The position numbers were made by a program, and so were the translations under genes. Below are positions 25,461 through 34,290 of a DNA stretch of 64,000 nt, piece after piece. The stretch is from the NCBI RefSeq assembly GCF_028737205.1, contig NZ_JAQZAL010000015.1, positions 102,882-166,881 on the forward strand, read 5' to 3'. Numbering within the stretch: the first letter of the stretch is position 1; each line of letters begins with the position of its first letter. This DNA is from Actinomycetospora lutea. GTDB taxonomy: Bacteria > Actinomycetota > Actinomycetes > Mycobacteriales > Pseudonocardiaceae. The notes under the pieces were generated by a model. That model was given only the letters and a program-made list of their open reading frames with translations, was not told the DNA's origin and did not search any database.

Positions 25461-25480
25461 GGCGAGGGGCGCCCCTCGCC
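25461..25480. repeat. 20-bp perfect palindrome in the gap before the TetR gene
   Basis: GGCGAGGGGC is followed directly by its reverse complement GCCCCTCGCC. It lies within a 288-base gap that also contains the operator at 25359, a half copy of the CCCTTCG hairpin near 25501 and the TAGATT promoter element of the TetR gene. Function unknown. Confidence 0.5.
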
Positions 25481-25592
25481 CGTCTACCTGACCGACGGTG
25501 CCCTTCGCTCGGAACCGGGCGGCGCGACCGCGAGTGATCTCGTCCGCCCGTCTCTGGCCCCGGAGCCCGGTCGGGCACGTAGATTCCCCCGC

Positions 25593-26258
25593 GTGACCGG
25601 CACGCGACCCCCCGCCCCCGAGGGCGAGCGCCCGGCGGGGCCCGTGCGGGAGCGCCGGGCCCGACCGACGTACGACCCGTCGAGTCTCGTCGAGGTCGCC
25701 GCGCGGGTCTTCAACGAGCGTGGCTACGACGCCACGAGCATGGAGGACCTCTCGGCGGCGGCCGGCATCACGAAGTCGTCCTTCTACCACCACGTGCGCG
25801 GCAAGGAGGCCCTGCTGCGCGCCGCGCTCGAGCGCGCGCTCGACGGCCTGTTCGGCATCCTCGACGAGCCCGGGGCATCCTCTGGCAGCCCGCTGACCCG
25901 GCTGCGCCACATCGTGCGCCGGCAGGTCGAGGTGCTGGTCGCCGAGCTGCCGCACGTGACGCTGCTGCTGCGCCTGCGCGGCAACACCGAGACCGAGCGC
26001 TGGGCCCTGGCCCGGCGCCGCGAGTTCGACTCCGCCATCGCCGCCCTGGTCCGGGAGGCCTCGGGCGCCGGGGAGCTGCGCGCCGGCATCGACCCGGCCG
26101 TCGGCGCCCGCCTGCTCTCGGGGCTCGTGAACTCGCTCGTCGACTGGTACCGGCCGGGGCGCGTCGCCGTCGACGACCTCGTCGCCGAGGTCGACCGCAT
26201 GGCGTTCGAGGGGCTGCTCGCCCAGAAGACATCTGCGCCGGACGGCCGGCCGACCTAG
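25593..26258 (+). CDS. paaR: TetR family regulator, likely of phenylacetate catabolism
   Basis: A 221-aa TetR protein: N-terminal HTH VEVAARVFNERGYDATSMEDLSAAAGITKSSFYHHV (within residues 30-66), KEALL, then a ligand-binding helical domain (VEVLVAELPHVTLLLRLRG). It lies between the acyl-CoA synthetase and the paa operon, and both have similar operators. Actinobacterial PaaR repressors are TetR proteins released by phenylacetyl-CoA; the assignment rests on context and operator similarity. The GTG at 25593 has no ribosome site; TAGATT ends seven bases upstream, fitting a leaderless mRNA. Confidence 0.72.
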   Translation: MTGTRPPAPEGERPAGPVRERRARPTYDPSSLVEVAARVFNERGYDATSMEDLSAAAGITKSSFYHHVRGKEALLRAALERALDGLFGILDEPGASSGSPLTRLRHIVRRQVEVLVAELPHVTLLLRLRGNTETERWALARRREFDSAIAALVREASGAGELRAGIDPAVGARLLSGLVNSLVDWYRPGRVAVDDLVAEVDRMAFEGLLAQKTSAPDGRPT

Positions 26259-26268
26259 GCTCGGGCGC

Positions 26269-26490
26269 GTGCCGCTGGAGTTCTCCGAGCAGCCCGAGAC
26301 AGGCCTGGTCGCGGTCACCCTGACCGACGGCGACGGCGAGGTGCTGCAGACGCGGGTGGTCGCGGCCGACGAGATCGGGCGCATCGCGGCCCGGGCGCGC
26401 GCCGCGGTCGAGCGCAGCGAGCGCACCGGCGAGCCGGGGCTCTACGTCACGCTCGACGAGCTCATCGACGGGACGTCAGGTCCTTCTTGA
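26269..26490 (+). CDS. Hypothetical 73-aa protein
   Basis: A small protein ([24 protein letters not shown], then [33 protein letters not shown]) predicted as strands plus one helix. No family recognised. TAGGCT ends seven bases before the GTG, so it probably has a leaderless transcript whose -10 overlaps the stop codon of the TetR gene. The 3' end overlaps the acetyltransferase gene on the other strand by 29 bases. Confidence 0.5.
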   Translation: MPLEFSEQPETGLVAVTLTDGDGEVLQTRVVAADEIGRIAARARAAVERSERTGEPGLYVTLDELIDGTSGPS

Positions 26491-26968
26491 ACCCCACGTG
26501 GCTCGCGGTGAACCCGAGCCGCTCGTAGAACCGGTGGGCGCCCTCGCGGGACGTGTCGCTGGTGAGCTGCACCAGCCCGCAGCCACGCCGCCGGGCCTCC
26601 TCCACGGCCCAGCCGACGAGCAGCACGCCGTGGCCCCGGCCCCGGCACCGCTCGTCGACGTGCACCGACTCCAGCTGCGCGCGCCGCGTCCCCCGCCGCC
26701 CGAGGCTCGGCAGCACGGTGAGCTGCAGCGTCCCGACCGTCGCCCCGTCGGCGTCGTCGAGGCACACGAGCAGGTGGGCGGGGTCGTCGTCGATCTCGGC
26801 GAACGCCGCCGCGTACGGCGCGAGGTCGCCGGCGGCGTCGCCCCGCCCGGCGCTCACCGGGTCGGCGGCGATCAGCCCGACCAGCGCGGGCAGGTCGGCC
26901 GCCTGGGCCCGGCGCACCGTGAGCGCCCCGTCCGCCAGCGTCGCGAGCACGTCCACGCCGGCGATCAT
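26462..26968 (-). CDS. GNAT family N-acetyltransferase
   Basis: A 168-aa protein with the GNAT core: [18 protein letters not shown] at the start, [13 protein letters not shown] (beta 4), acetyl-CoA binding motif [32 protein letters not shown], and [15 protein letters not shown] near the C-terminus. Substrate unknown. The ATG at 26968 fits the domain start, but no ribosome site is visible. It is divergent from paaA across a gap with two hairpins and the paaA operator. Confidence 0.85.
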   Translation of the reverse strand: MIAGVDVLATLADGALTVRRAQAADLPALVGLIAADPVSAGRGDAAGDLAPYAAAFAEIDDDPAHLLVCLDDADGATVGTLQLTVLPSLGRRGTRRAQLESVHVDERCRGRGHGVLLVGWAVEEARRRGCGLVQLTSDTSREGAHRFYERLGFTASHVGFKKDLTSRR

Positions 26969-26981
26969 GCCCGGCGAGTGG

Positions 26982-27006
26982 GGCAGCGAGGGCGTCCCTC
27001 GCTGCC
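26982..27006. repeat. Palindromic element with AGCGAGGG core
   Basis: An 11-base arm (26982-26992, GGCAGCGAGGG) pairs perfectly with 26996-27006 around CGT. Just downstream, AGGGACTCCCT (27019-27029) forms a second hairpin whose reverse strand reads AGCGAGGGAGTCCCT, close to the AGCGAGGGCGTCCCT of the first. They look like two copies of one intergenic repeat in opposite orientation. Confidence 0.5.
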
Positions 27007-27100
27007 TCCCACGCACTCAGGGACTCCCTCGCTCCCGACCACGCGGCGAGCCCACGCCCACGTGATGGTTGCGGAGACGGGGTCCGGTGCGTCACCATCA

Positions 27101-27118
27101 ACCGAACGAACATTCGGT
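27101..27118 (+). promoter_or_regulatory. Operator in the paaA promoter
   Basis: ACCGAACGAACATTCGGT has 6-bp perfect inverted ends (ACCGAA and TTCGGT). It lies 18 bases before the paaA start and matches the palindrome before the acyl-CoA synthetase gene at 14 of 18 positions. The size and symmetry suit a TetR dimer. Confidence 0.7.
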
Positions 27119-27136
27119 ACGGAGAGGTGGCCACCG

Positions 27137-28087
27137 ATGACGGTGACCGAGCAAGAGCTCGAGGCCCAGTTCGAGCGCACCGTGGCCTCCGAGGGCCGGG
27201 TCGAGCCGCGCGACTGGATGCCCGAGGGCTACCGCAAGACCCTCATCCGCCAGATCGCCCAGCACGCGCACTCCGAGATCATCGGGATGCAGCCCGAGGG
27301 CAACTGGATCCTGCGCGCCCCCAGCCTGCGACGGAAGGCCATCCTGCTGGCGAAGGTCCAGGACGAGGCCGGCCACGGGCTGTACCTGTACTCGGCCACC
27401 GAGACGCTCGGGGTCGACCGCGGCGAGCTCACCGAGAAGCTGATCGACGCGAAGCAGAAGTACTCGTCGATCTTCAACTACCCCACGCTGACGTTCGCCG
27501 ACATCGGCGTCATCGGCTGGCTGGTCGACGGCGCCGCGATCGTCAACCAGGTCCCGCTGTGCCGCTCCAGCTACGGGCCCTACGCGCGGGCGATGGTGCG
27601 CATCTGCAAGGAGGAGTCGTTCCACCAGCGCCAGGGCTACGAGCTGCTGATGACGCTGATGGCCGGCACCGACGCGCAGCGCGCGATGGTCCAGGACGCG
27701 GTGGACCGCTGGTGGTGGCCCTCGCTGATGATGTTCGGCCCGGCCGACGGCGACTCGCCCAACACCCAGCAGTCGATGGCCTGGCGGATCAAGCGCCACA
27801 CCAACGACGAGCTGCGCCAGCGCTACGTCGACATGACCGTCCCGCAGGCGCAGGCCCTGGGCGTCACGCTGCCCGACCCCGCGCTGCGCTGGAACGCCGA
27901 GCGCCAGGCGCACGACTTCGGCGACATCGACTGGGACGAGTTCATGCAGGTCGTCAAGGGTGCGGGGCCGTGCAACGCCCAGCGTCTGCACAACCGCCGC
28001 GCCGCCCACGAGGGCGGGCAGTGGGTCCGTGACGCGGCGGCCGCGTACGCCGCGAAACACGCCGGGCGGGAGGCGATGAGCGCGTGA
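27137..28087 (+). CDS. paaA: 1,2-phenylacetyl-CoA epoxidase subunit PaaA
   Basis: A 316-aa di-iron oxygenase subunit. The metal ligands are visible in [13 protein letters not shown] (about residues 74-86) and [16 protein letters not shown] (about 156-171). PaaA is the catalytic subunit that epoxidises the aromatic ring of phenylacetyl-CoA with O2. Length equals the family norm. GGAGAGG lies before the ATG. It opens the seven-gene run paaABCDE-paaZ-paaI, with GTGA and TGATG junctions. Its promoter carries the TetR-type operator. Confidence 0.97.
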   Translation: MTVTEQELEAQFERTVASEGRVEPRDWMPEGYRKTLIRQIAQHAHSEIIGMQPEGNWILRAPSLRRKAILLAKVQDEAGHGLYLYSATETLGVDRGELTEKLIDAKQKYSSIFNYPTLTFADIGVIGWLVDGAAIVNQVPLCRSSYGPYARAMVRICKEESFHQRQGYELLMTLMAGTDAQRAMVQDAVDRWWWPSLMMFGPADGDSPNTQQSMAWRIKRHTNDELRQRYVDMTVPQAQALGVTLPDPALRWNAERQAHDFGDIDWDEFMQVVKGAGPCNAQRLHNRRAAHEGGQWVRDAAAAYAAKHAGREAMSA

Positions 28088-28428
28088 GCATGGCCGACGA
28101 CACCACCGCGCACGTCGAGGGCGAGCCGCGCTTCGACGGCACCCCGAAGGCCGTCTGGCCGCTCTACGAGGTGTTCGTGCGCGGCAAGCGCGGGCTCAAC
28201 CACGTGCACGTCGGCTCGCTGCACGCGCCCGACGACACGATGGCCCTGCACAACGCGCGCAACCTCTACACGCGGCGCAACGAGGGCGTGAGCATCTGGG
28301 TCGTGCGCGGCGACGCGATCACCGCGTCGAGCCCGGACGAGAAGGACCCGTTCTTCGCGCCCGCCGGCGACAAGGTCTACCGGCACCCGACCTTCTACGA
28401 CATTCCCGACGACGTCCCCCACCTCTGA
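28084..28428 (+). CDS. paaB: 1,2-phenylacetyl-CoA epoxidase subunit PaaB
   Basis: A 114-aa protein with the PaaB pattern [47 protein letters not shown] (as region 30-78) and the C-terminal [16 protein letters not shown]. PaaB is a small subunit needed for the active PaaABCDE complex. The GTG start overlaps the paaA stop as GTGA. Confidence 0.96.
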   Translation: MSMADDTTAHVEGEPRFDGTPKAVWPLYEVFVRGKRGLNHVHVGSLHAPDDTMALHNARNLYTRRNEGVSIWVVRGDAITASSPDEKDPFFAPAGDKVYRHPTFYDIPDDVPHL

Positions 28429-29417
28429 TGCACAGCCACGACGACACCAACCCCGCCGAGCACGACGACAACGTCTACGACGCCCTCGCGACCGCCGACG
28501 ACGACGGCCGCTGGGCGTTCGGCACCGGCTTCGACGCGGGCACCGCGGAGATCGACGCCCCGGCGCCCGAGGGCGTCGACCGCGACGACCTCGCCGCCTA
28601 CTGCCTCATGCTCGCCGACGACGCGCTGATCGCCTCGCAGCGCCTGGCCGGCTGGACGGCCAAGGCGCCCGAGCTCGAGGAGGACGTCGCGCTCGCCAAC
28701 ATCGCGCTCGACCTGCTCGGGCAGGCGCGCGTGCTGCTCTCGCGCGCCGGGCACCTCGGCGCCGCCGAGCCGTTCCGCGCCGGCCCGTGGGACGCGCAGC
28801 GGAGCGGAGCCGGACGGTTGAGGCAGGACGACGAGGACGTGCTGACGTACTTCCGCGACGACCGCGCGTTCCGCAACGTCACGCTCGTCGAGACCGACCT
28901 CGGCGACTTCGGGCGCACGATCGCCTGGATCCTCCTCCTGTCCTCCTGGCGGCTCGCGCTGATGCAGCGCCTCACCGCCAGCCGCGACCCGGTGATCGCC
29001 GCCGTCGCCGGCAAGGCGGTCAAGGAGCTGACCTACCACCGCGACTACGCCGCCCAGTGGACGCTGCGCCTCGGGGACGGGACCGAGCTCTCCCACGCGC
29101 GGATGCAGGCGGGCCTGGACGCCGTGTGGCCGTTCGTCGAGGAGCTCTTCCTGCCCCACGACGTCGAGCGCCGCCTCGCCGACGTCGGCGTGGCCGTCGA
29201 CCCCGCGGAGCTGCGCGCCGAGGTCGACGCCGTGCTCGAGCAGGTCCTCCCGGTCGCCACCCTGACCCGCCCCGAGCGCCCCGCGGTGGGCCTCGTCGGC
29301 GGGCAGCGCCACAGAAGATCCTGGGGTGGCCGCGACGGCGTGCACACCGAGTCGCTCGGCACGGTCCTCGCGGTGATGCAGTCCCTCGCCCGCGCCCACC
29401 CGGAGGCGACGTGGTGA
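28428..29417 (+). CDS. paaC: 1,2-phenylacetyl-CoA epoxidase subunit PaaC
   Basis: A 329-aa structural subunit resembling PaaA without an intact metal site: EEDVALANIALDLLGQARVLL, ELTYHRDYAAQWTLRLGDGT and a C-terminal GGRDGVHTESLGTVLAVMQSLARAHPEATW region. PaaC holds PaaA in a tight heterodimer. Length exceeds the usual 250-280 aa: an extra N-terminal section and two short unusual segments (DAQRSGAGRLRQD, and QRHRRSWG encoded around 29307-29326) are present. The ATG at 28428 shares its A with the paaB stop (TGATG). Confidence 0.95.
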   Translation: MHSHDDTNPAEHDDNVYDALATADDDGRWAFGTGFDAGTAEIDAPAPEGVDRDDLAAYCLMLADDALIASQRLAGWTAKAPELEEDVALANIALDLLGQARVLLSRAGHLGAAEPFRAGPWDAQRSGAGRLRQDDEDVLTYFRDDRAFRNVTLVETDLGDFGRTIAWILLLSSWRLALMQRLTASRDPVIAAVAGKAVKELTYHRDYAAQWTLRLGDGTELSHARMQAGLDAVWPFVEELFLPHDVERRLADVGVAVDPAELRAEVDAVLEQVLPVATLTRPERPAVGLVGGQRHRRSWGGRDGVHTESLGTVLAVMQSLARAHPEATW

Positions 29418-29923
29418 CCGCCCCGCTGCTCGACGCCCGGACCGCCGCGGAGGGCGTCGTCGACCCCGAGATGCCGATGCTGACCCTCGCCGACCTCGGC
29501 GTGCTGCGCGGCGTCGACACCGCCGGCGACGGGACGGTCGTCGTCACCATCACCCCGACCTACTCCGGCTGCCCCGCCCTCGACGAGATGCGCGCCGACC
29601 TGCGTCGCAAGCTCCACGCGGCCGGGCACGAGCGGGTCGAGGTGCGCACGACGTTCAGCCCGCCGTGGTCCACCGACTGGATCTCCGACGCGGGCCGCCG
29701 CAAGCTCGCCGAGGCCGGCGTCGCCCCGCCCGACCGGCTCGGGCCGCGTCCGGCGGGCGGACCGGTGCCGCTGACGCTGGTCGCCCCGTCGCGCGCGGTG
29801 GCCTGCCCCCGCTGCGGGGCGCCCGACACCGAGGAGACCTCGCGCTTCGGGCCGACCGCCTGCACGGCGCTGCGCCGCTGCCGGTCGTGCGCCGAGCCGT
29901 TCGAGCACGTCAAGGAGATCTGA
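29414..29923 (+). CDS. paaD: Phenylacetate degradation protein PaaD (MIP18/DUF59 family)
   Basis: A 169-aa protein with an N-terminal DUF59/MIP18 domain (DPEMPMLTLADLGVLRGV and ITPTYSGCPALDEM) and a C-terminal zinc-ribbon-like motif CPRCG...CRSC. PaaD is thought to help install Fe-S or iron in the epoxidase system. The GTG start overlaps the paaC stop as GTGA. Confidence 0.95.
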   Translation: MTAPLLDARTAAEGVVDPEMPMLTLADLGVLRGVDTAGDGTVVVTITPTYSGCPALDEMRADLRRKLHAAGHERVEVRTTFSPPWSTDWISDAGRRKLAEAGVAPPDRLGPRPAGGPVPLTLVAPSRAVACPRCGAPDTEETSRFGPTACTALRRCRSCAEPFEHVKEI

Positions 29924-31032
29924 TGAGCGCCCCCGCCACGGAGGTGGCCGCGCCCCGCGCGGCCGGTTTCCACACCCTGCGGGTCGCCGACGTCGAGCGG
30001 CTCTGCGACGACGCCGTGGCCGTCCGGTTCGACGTGCCGGACGCGCTGCGCGACGACTACGCCTTCCGCGCCGGCCAGTACCTGACCCTGCGCCTGGCTG
30101 GGCGGGGAGACGGCACCGCCGAGGAGCGCCGGTCGTACTCGATCTGCGCGCCCGAGGGCGCCGCCCCGCGGATCGGGGTGCGCCGCGTCGACGACGGGCT
30201 GTTCTCGACCTGGCTGGTCGACCGCCTCACCGCGGGCGACGAGATCGAGGTCGGGCCGCCGCAGGGCCGCTTCAGCCCGGAGGTCGCACCCGGCGAGCAC
30301 CACGTGCTCGTCGCCGCGGGCTCGGGGATCACGCCGGTGCTCTCGATCGCCGCGACCGTGCTGGGCGCGTACCGCGACACCCACGTGACGCTGCTCTACG
30401 GCAACCGCCGCAGCGACACGGTGATGTTCGGCGAGGATCTCGCCGACCTCAAGGACCGCTACGGCCCGCGCCTGCAGCTGGTGCACGTGCTCTCCCGCGA
30501 GCCCACCGCCGCCGACCTGTTCAACGGCCGGCTCGACGCCGAGCGGCTGCGCACGCTGATCGGCGCGCTGGTCCCCGTCGGCGAGGTCGCGCACTGGTGG
30601 CTCTGCGGCCCGCTCGGGATGGTCGAGGCGGCGACCGAGGTCATCACCGGCTTCGACGTCGAGCGCCGGCGCGTGCACCGCGAGCTGTTCTACGTCGACG
30701 AGCCCCCGCCCGAGGTGCACCGCGCCGAGGACGACGCGGTCGAGGACGACGGCACCGGCGCCACCGTCACGGTGATCGTCAACGGGCGCGCGTCGGTGCT
30801 CACGCTGCCGCGCACCGAGCCGGTGCTCGACGCCGCCCAGCGCGCCCGCTCCGACCTCCCGTTCGCCTGCAAGGGCGGGGTGTGCGGCACCTGCCGCGCG
30901 CAGGTCACCGTCGGCGAGGTCACGATGCGCCGTAACTTCGCGCTCGAGCCCGAGGAGGTCGACGCCGGGTTCGTGCTGACCTGCCAGGCCCTACCGGTGT
31001 CCGACGAAGTCACCGTCGACTACGACGTCTAG
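29923..31032 (+). CDS. paaE: 1,2-phenylacetyl-CoA epoxidase reductase PaaE
   Basis: A 369-aa reductase: FAD-binding domain with RRSYSICAPEG (about 68-78), NAD(P)H domain with AAGSGITPVLSI (about 128-139), LLYGNRR and WLCGPLGMV, then a C-terminal plant-type 2Fe-2S ferredoxin domain with CKGGVCGTCRAQ (about 313-324) and the last Cys in LTCQAL. It passes electrons from NADPH to PaaA. Translation is coupled to paaD by TGATG. Confidence 0.97.
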   Translation: MSAPATEVAAPRAAGFHTLRVADVERLCDDAVAVRFDVPDALRDDYAFRAGQYLTLRLAGRGDGTAEERRSYSICAPEGAAPRIGVRRVDDGLFSTWLVDRLTAGDEIEVGPPQGRFSPEVAPGEHHVLVAAGSGITPVLSIAATVLGAYRDTHVTLLYGNRRSDTVMFGEDLADLKDRYGPRLQLVHVLSREPTAADLFNGRLDAERLRTLIGALVPVGEVAHWWLCGPLGMVEAATEVITGFDVERRRVHRELFYVDEPPPEVHRAEDDAVEDDGTGATVTVIVNGRASVLTLPRTEPVLDAAQRARSDLPFACKGGVCGTCRAQVTVGEVTMRRNFALEPEEVDAGFVLTCQALPVSDEVTVDYDV

Positions 31033-31044
31033 GAGTCTCAGCGA

Positions 31045-33090
31045 ATGAGCGTCCTGTCCAGCCACGTCCTCGGCGAGTGGGTCACCCCCGACGCCGAGGG
31101 TCGCCCGATGAGCGACGCCGTGACCGGCGAGGAGATCGGCCGGCTCGCCACCGAGGGCATCGACATGGCCGCGGTCGCCGGGTACGGGCGCCGCGTCGGC
31201 GGGCCCGCGCTGCGCGAGCTGTCGTTCCACCAGCGCGCGTCGCTGCTCAAGGCCCTCGCCGGGTACCTGCGCGAGCACCGCGAGGAGCTCTACGCCGTGT
31301 CGGCGCGCACGGGCGCGACCACGGGCGACGCGAAGTTCGACGTCGACGGCGGCATCGGCGTCCTGCTGGCCTACGCGTCGCTGGGCAAGCGCGAGCTGCC
31401 CGCGTCCGGGCCGTGGCTCGACGGCGACGTCGTGCCCCTGAGCAAGGGCGGCACGTTCCTCGCCCAGCACGTGTACACCCCGCTGCAGGGCGTCGCGGTG
31501 CAGGTCAACGCCTACAACTTCCCCGTCTGGGGCCCGCTGGAGAAGCTCGCGCCCGCGTTCCTCGCCGGCGTCCCGTCGATCATCAAGCCGGCGACGCCCA
31601 CCGCGTTCCTCACCGCCGAGCTGGCCCGGCTGATCGTCGCGTCGGGGCTGCTGCCCGACGGCGCGGTGCAGTTCCTCGCCGGCTCTCTCACATCCTCTTC
31701 TGGCGGGGACCTGTTCGACCACCTCACCGAGCAGGACCTCGTCTCGTTCACCGGCTCGGCCTCCACCGCCCGCCGGCTGCGCACCCACCCGGTGCTCTCG
31801 GCGCGCGCGGTGCGCTTCACCGCGGAGGCCGACTCGTTGAACTGCTCGATCCTCGGGCCGGACGCCACGCCGGGGACCCCGGAGTTCGACCTCTACGTCG
31901 GCCAGCTCGTCACCGAGATGACGGTCAAGGCGGGCCAGAAGTGCACGGCGATCCGGCGCGCGTTCGTGCCCGCGGCGCAGGCCGACGCGGTGGTCGAGGC
32001 GGTGCGGGAGGAGCTCGCGAAGGTCATCGTCGGCGACCCGGTGGCCGAGGGCGTGACCATGGGCGCGCTGGCCGGGCTCGAGCAGCGCGAGGAGGTCCGC
32101 CGCTCGCTGAAGTCGCTGATGGACGGCGCCGAGGTCGTGTTCGGCGACCCCGAGCAGGTCGAGGTCACCGGCGCCGACGCGCAGCGCGGCGCGTTCCTGT
32201 CCCCGGTGCTGCTGCGCGGGTCGCCCGACAGCGCCGCGGTGCACGAGGTCGAGGCGTTCGGGCCGGTCGCCACGGTCGTGCCCTACGCGTCGACGGGCGA
32301 GGTCGTCGAGCTCGCCGCGCGCGGGCAGGGCTCGCTCGCGGGCTCGGTGGTCACCGCCGACCCGGAGTTCGCCCGCGAGGTCGTGCTCGGCACGGCACCG
32401 TGGCACGGGCGCCTGCTGGTGCTCGACCGCACCGACGCGAAGGAGTCGACGGGCCACGGCTCGCCGATGCCCCAGCTCGTGCACGGCGGTCCGGGGCGCG
32501 CCGGCGGCGGCGAGGAGATGGGCGGGCTGCGCGGCGTCGCCCACCACATGCAGCGCAGCGCGGTGCAGGGCTCCCCGGACATGCTCTCGGCGATCACCGG
32601 GCGCTGGGTCCCGGGCAGCGCGCGCACCGTCACCGACGAGCACCCGTTCCGCAAGCACCTCGACGACCTGCGGCCCGGCGACACCGTCGTCGGCGGCCCG
32701 CGCCGGGTCACCGAGGCCGACGTGGAGCACTTCGCCGAGTTCACCGGCGACACGTTCTACGCCCACCTCGACGCCGAGGCCGCGGCCGCCAACCCGTTCT
32801 TCGGCGAGCGCGTCGCCCACGGCTACCTCGTCGTGTCGTTCGCGGCGGGCCTGTTCGTCGACCCGGCGCCGGGCCCGGTGCTCGCCAACTTCGGGGTCGA
32901 CAACCTGCGCTTCCTGACGCCGGTGAGGTTCGACGACGAGCTGACGATCACGCTGACGGCCAAGCAGATCTCGCCGCGCGCCTCCGCCGCCTACGGCGAG
33001 GTGCGCTGGGACGCGGAGGTCGTCAACGGCGACGGCGCGCCGGTCGCGAAGTACGACGTGCTGACGCTGGTGGCGAAGCGTGACGCGTGA
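31045..33090 (+). CDS. paaZ: Bifunctional oxepin-CoA hydrolase / aldehyde dehydrogenase PaaZ (PaaN)
   Basis: A 681-aa fusion, the same length as E. coli PaaZ. Residues 1 to about 520 are an aldehyde dehydrogenase with Glu261 (TAEADSLN) and Cys300 (GQKCTA). Residues about 540-680 form a MaoC hot-dog domain with EFTGDTFYAHLD and ERVAHGYLV, which opens the oxepin ring; the dehydrogenase then oxidises the aldehyde so it does not cyclise. An unusual Ser-rich loop SLTSSSGGD (about 214-222) is encoded by a lower-GC patch. It begins 12 bases after paaE. Confidence 0.96.
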   Translation: MSVLSSHVLGEWVTPDAEGRPMSDAVTGEEIGRLATEGIDMAAVAGYGRRVGGPALRELSFHQRASLLKALAGYLREHREELYAVSARTGATTGDAKFDVDGGIGVLLAYASLGKRELPASGPWLDGDVVPLSKGGTFLAQHVYTPLQGVAVQVNAYNFPVWGPLEKLAPAFLAGVPSIIKPATPTAFLTAELARLIVASGLLPDGAVQFLAGSLTSSSGGDLFDHLTEQDLVSFTGSASTARRLRTHPVLSARAVRFTAEADSLNCSILGPDATPGTPEFDLYVGQLVTEMTVKAGQKCTAIRRAFVPAAQADAVVEAVREELAKVIVGDPVAEGVTMGALAGLEQREEVRRSLKSLMDGAEVVFGDPEQVEVTGADAQRGAFLSPVLLRGSPDSAAVHEVEAFGPVATVVPYASTGEVVELAARGQGSLAGSVVTADPEFAREVVLGTAPWHGRLLVLDRTDAKESTGHGSPMPQLVHGGPGRAGGGEEMGGLRGVAHHMQRSAVQGSPDMLSAITGRWVPGSARTVTDEHPFRKHLDDLRPGDTVVGGPRRVTEADVEHFAEFTGDTFYAHLDAEAAAANPFFGERVAHGYLVVSFAAGLFVDPAPGPVLANFGVDNLRFLTPVRFDDELTITLTAKQISPRASAAYGEVRWDAEVVNGDGAPVAKYDVLTLVAKRDA

Positions 33091-33490
33091 GATCAGCTCG
33101 CCGGTCCGGCGCATGTGGGACGACGACGCCGCCTCGCGCAAGCTGGGCATAGAGCTGCACGAGGCGTCGGACGGGCACGCGCGGATCTCGATGCCGGTGA
33201 CCGAGGAGATGGTCAACGGCCACGGGATGTGCCACGGCGGCTACCTGTTCCTGCTCGCCGACTCGACGTTCGCGTGCGCCTGCAACTCGGCCGGGCCGGT
33301 CGCCGTCGCGGCCGCCGCCGACATCGTGTTCGTCGCGTCGGCCCAGCTCGGCGACGTGCTGCAGGCCGAGGCCAGCGAGCGGGTCGCGTACGGGCGCAGC
33401 GGCGTCTACGACGTCACCGTGACCCGGCCGCGCGACGGGCAGGTCATCGCCGAGTTCCGGGGCCACAGCCGGACGTTGCGGAGCAGCTAG
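33080..33490 (+). CDS. paaI: Hydroxyphenylacetyl-CoA thioesterase PaaI
   Basis: A 136-aa hot-dog thioesterase with NGHGMCHGGYLFLLADSTFACACNS (HGG motif and catalytic Asp near residue 63, given as region 45-69). PaaI releases CoA from dead-end ring-hydroxylated phenylacetyl-CoA, relieving CoA depletion. The GTG at 33080 lies inside the last codons of paaZ (11-base overlap). It ends the operon; no clear terminator was seen in the 124 bases that follow. Confidence 0.94.
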   Translation: MTREISSPVRRMWDDDAASRKLGIELHEASDGHARISMPVTEEMVNGHGMCHGGYLFLLADSTFACACNSAGPVAVAAAADIVFVASAQLGDVLQAEASERVAYGRSGVYDVTVTRPRDGQVIAEFRGHSRTLRSS

Positions 33491-33614
33491 GAGTCGGGGC
33501 GTCACGCTCCGTTCGTCCGGAACGCCCAGGCTGTCGCACTTCCGACGCAACGGCTGTCGTCGATGGCCACGGTGCGTCATGCTCGGGGGTGTCGTCGCGG
33601 GAGGGAGTGGCCGG

Positions 33615-34250
33615 GTGATCGCGGAGTGGCTGCAGTCGATCCCGCCGCTGGCGGTGTACCTCACCGTGCTGTTCGTGGTCGGCATCGAGAGCTTCGGCAT
33701 CCCGCTGCCCGGCGAGATCGTGCTGGTGACCGCGACGCTGATGGCCACCCGGCCCGAGCTCGCCGTCTCCGCGATCTGGGTCGCCGTGTGCGCGCTGATC
33801 GGCGCCGTCGTGGGCGACTCCATCGGCTTCGCGGTGGGGCGCCGCTACGGGATCGGGCTGCTCGAGGCGGCCGGGCGGCGGTTCCCGAAGCACTTCGGGC
33901 CCGGGCACGTCGCGATCGCCGAGCGGGCCTTCGAGCGCTGGGGCGTGCTGACGGTGATCGTCGGGCGCTTCATCGCGATCCTGCGCATCCTCGCGGGCCC
34001 GCTGGCCGGCGCACTGAAGATGCCCTACCGCAAGTTCATGCCGGCCAACCTCGTCGGCGGCGTGCTGTGGACGTTCGGCACGACGGCGCTGGTCTACGCC
34101 CTCGGGGTCGCGGCCGAGTCCTGGCTCAAGCGGTTCTCGTGGGCCGGTCTGGTGGTCGCGGTGCTCGTCGGTCTGATCGTCGGGTTCCTCGTCAAGAAGC
34201 GCGTCATCGGGCTGCTCACCCGCCCGGAGGAGGGTGCGCCAGCCGCGTGA
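33615..34250 (+). CDS. DedA family membrane protein
   Basis: A 211-aa protein of the DedA/VTT family: VVGIESFGIPLPGEIVLV (re-entrant loop with the conserved Glu), VGDSIGFAVGRRYG, and GRFIAILRILAGPLAGALKMPYRKFMPANLVGG with conserved Arg residues. DedA proteins flip undecaprenyl phosphate or phospholipids. The GTG at 33615 has GGGAG upstream; earlier in-frame starts to 33579 are less likely. C-terminal tail is basic and ends PEEGAPAA. Confidence 0.9.
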   Translation: MIAEWLQSIPPLAVYLTVLFVVGIESFGIPLPGEIVLVTATLMATRPELAVSAIWVAVCALIGAVVGDSIGFAVGRRYGIGLLEAAGRRFPKHFGPGHVAIAERAFERWGVLTVIVGRFIAILRILAGPLAGALKMPYRKFMPANLVGGVLWTFGTTALVYALGVAAESWLKRFSWAGLVVAVLVGLIVGFLVKKRVIGLLTRPEEGAPAA

Positions 34251-34290
34251 GCGGGTAGGCCTCGGGCCCTATCCGCCCGAGGAGGTCCCC

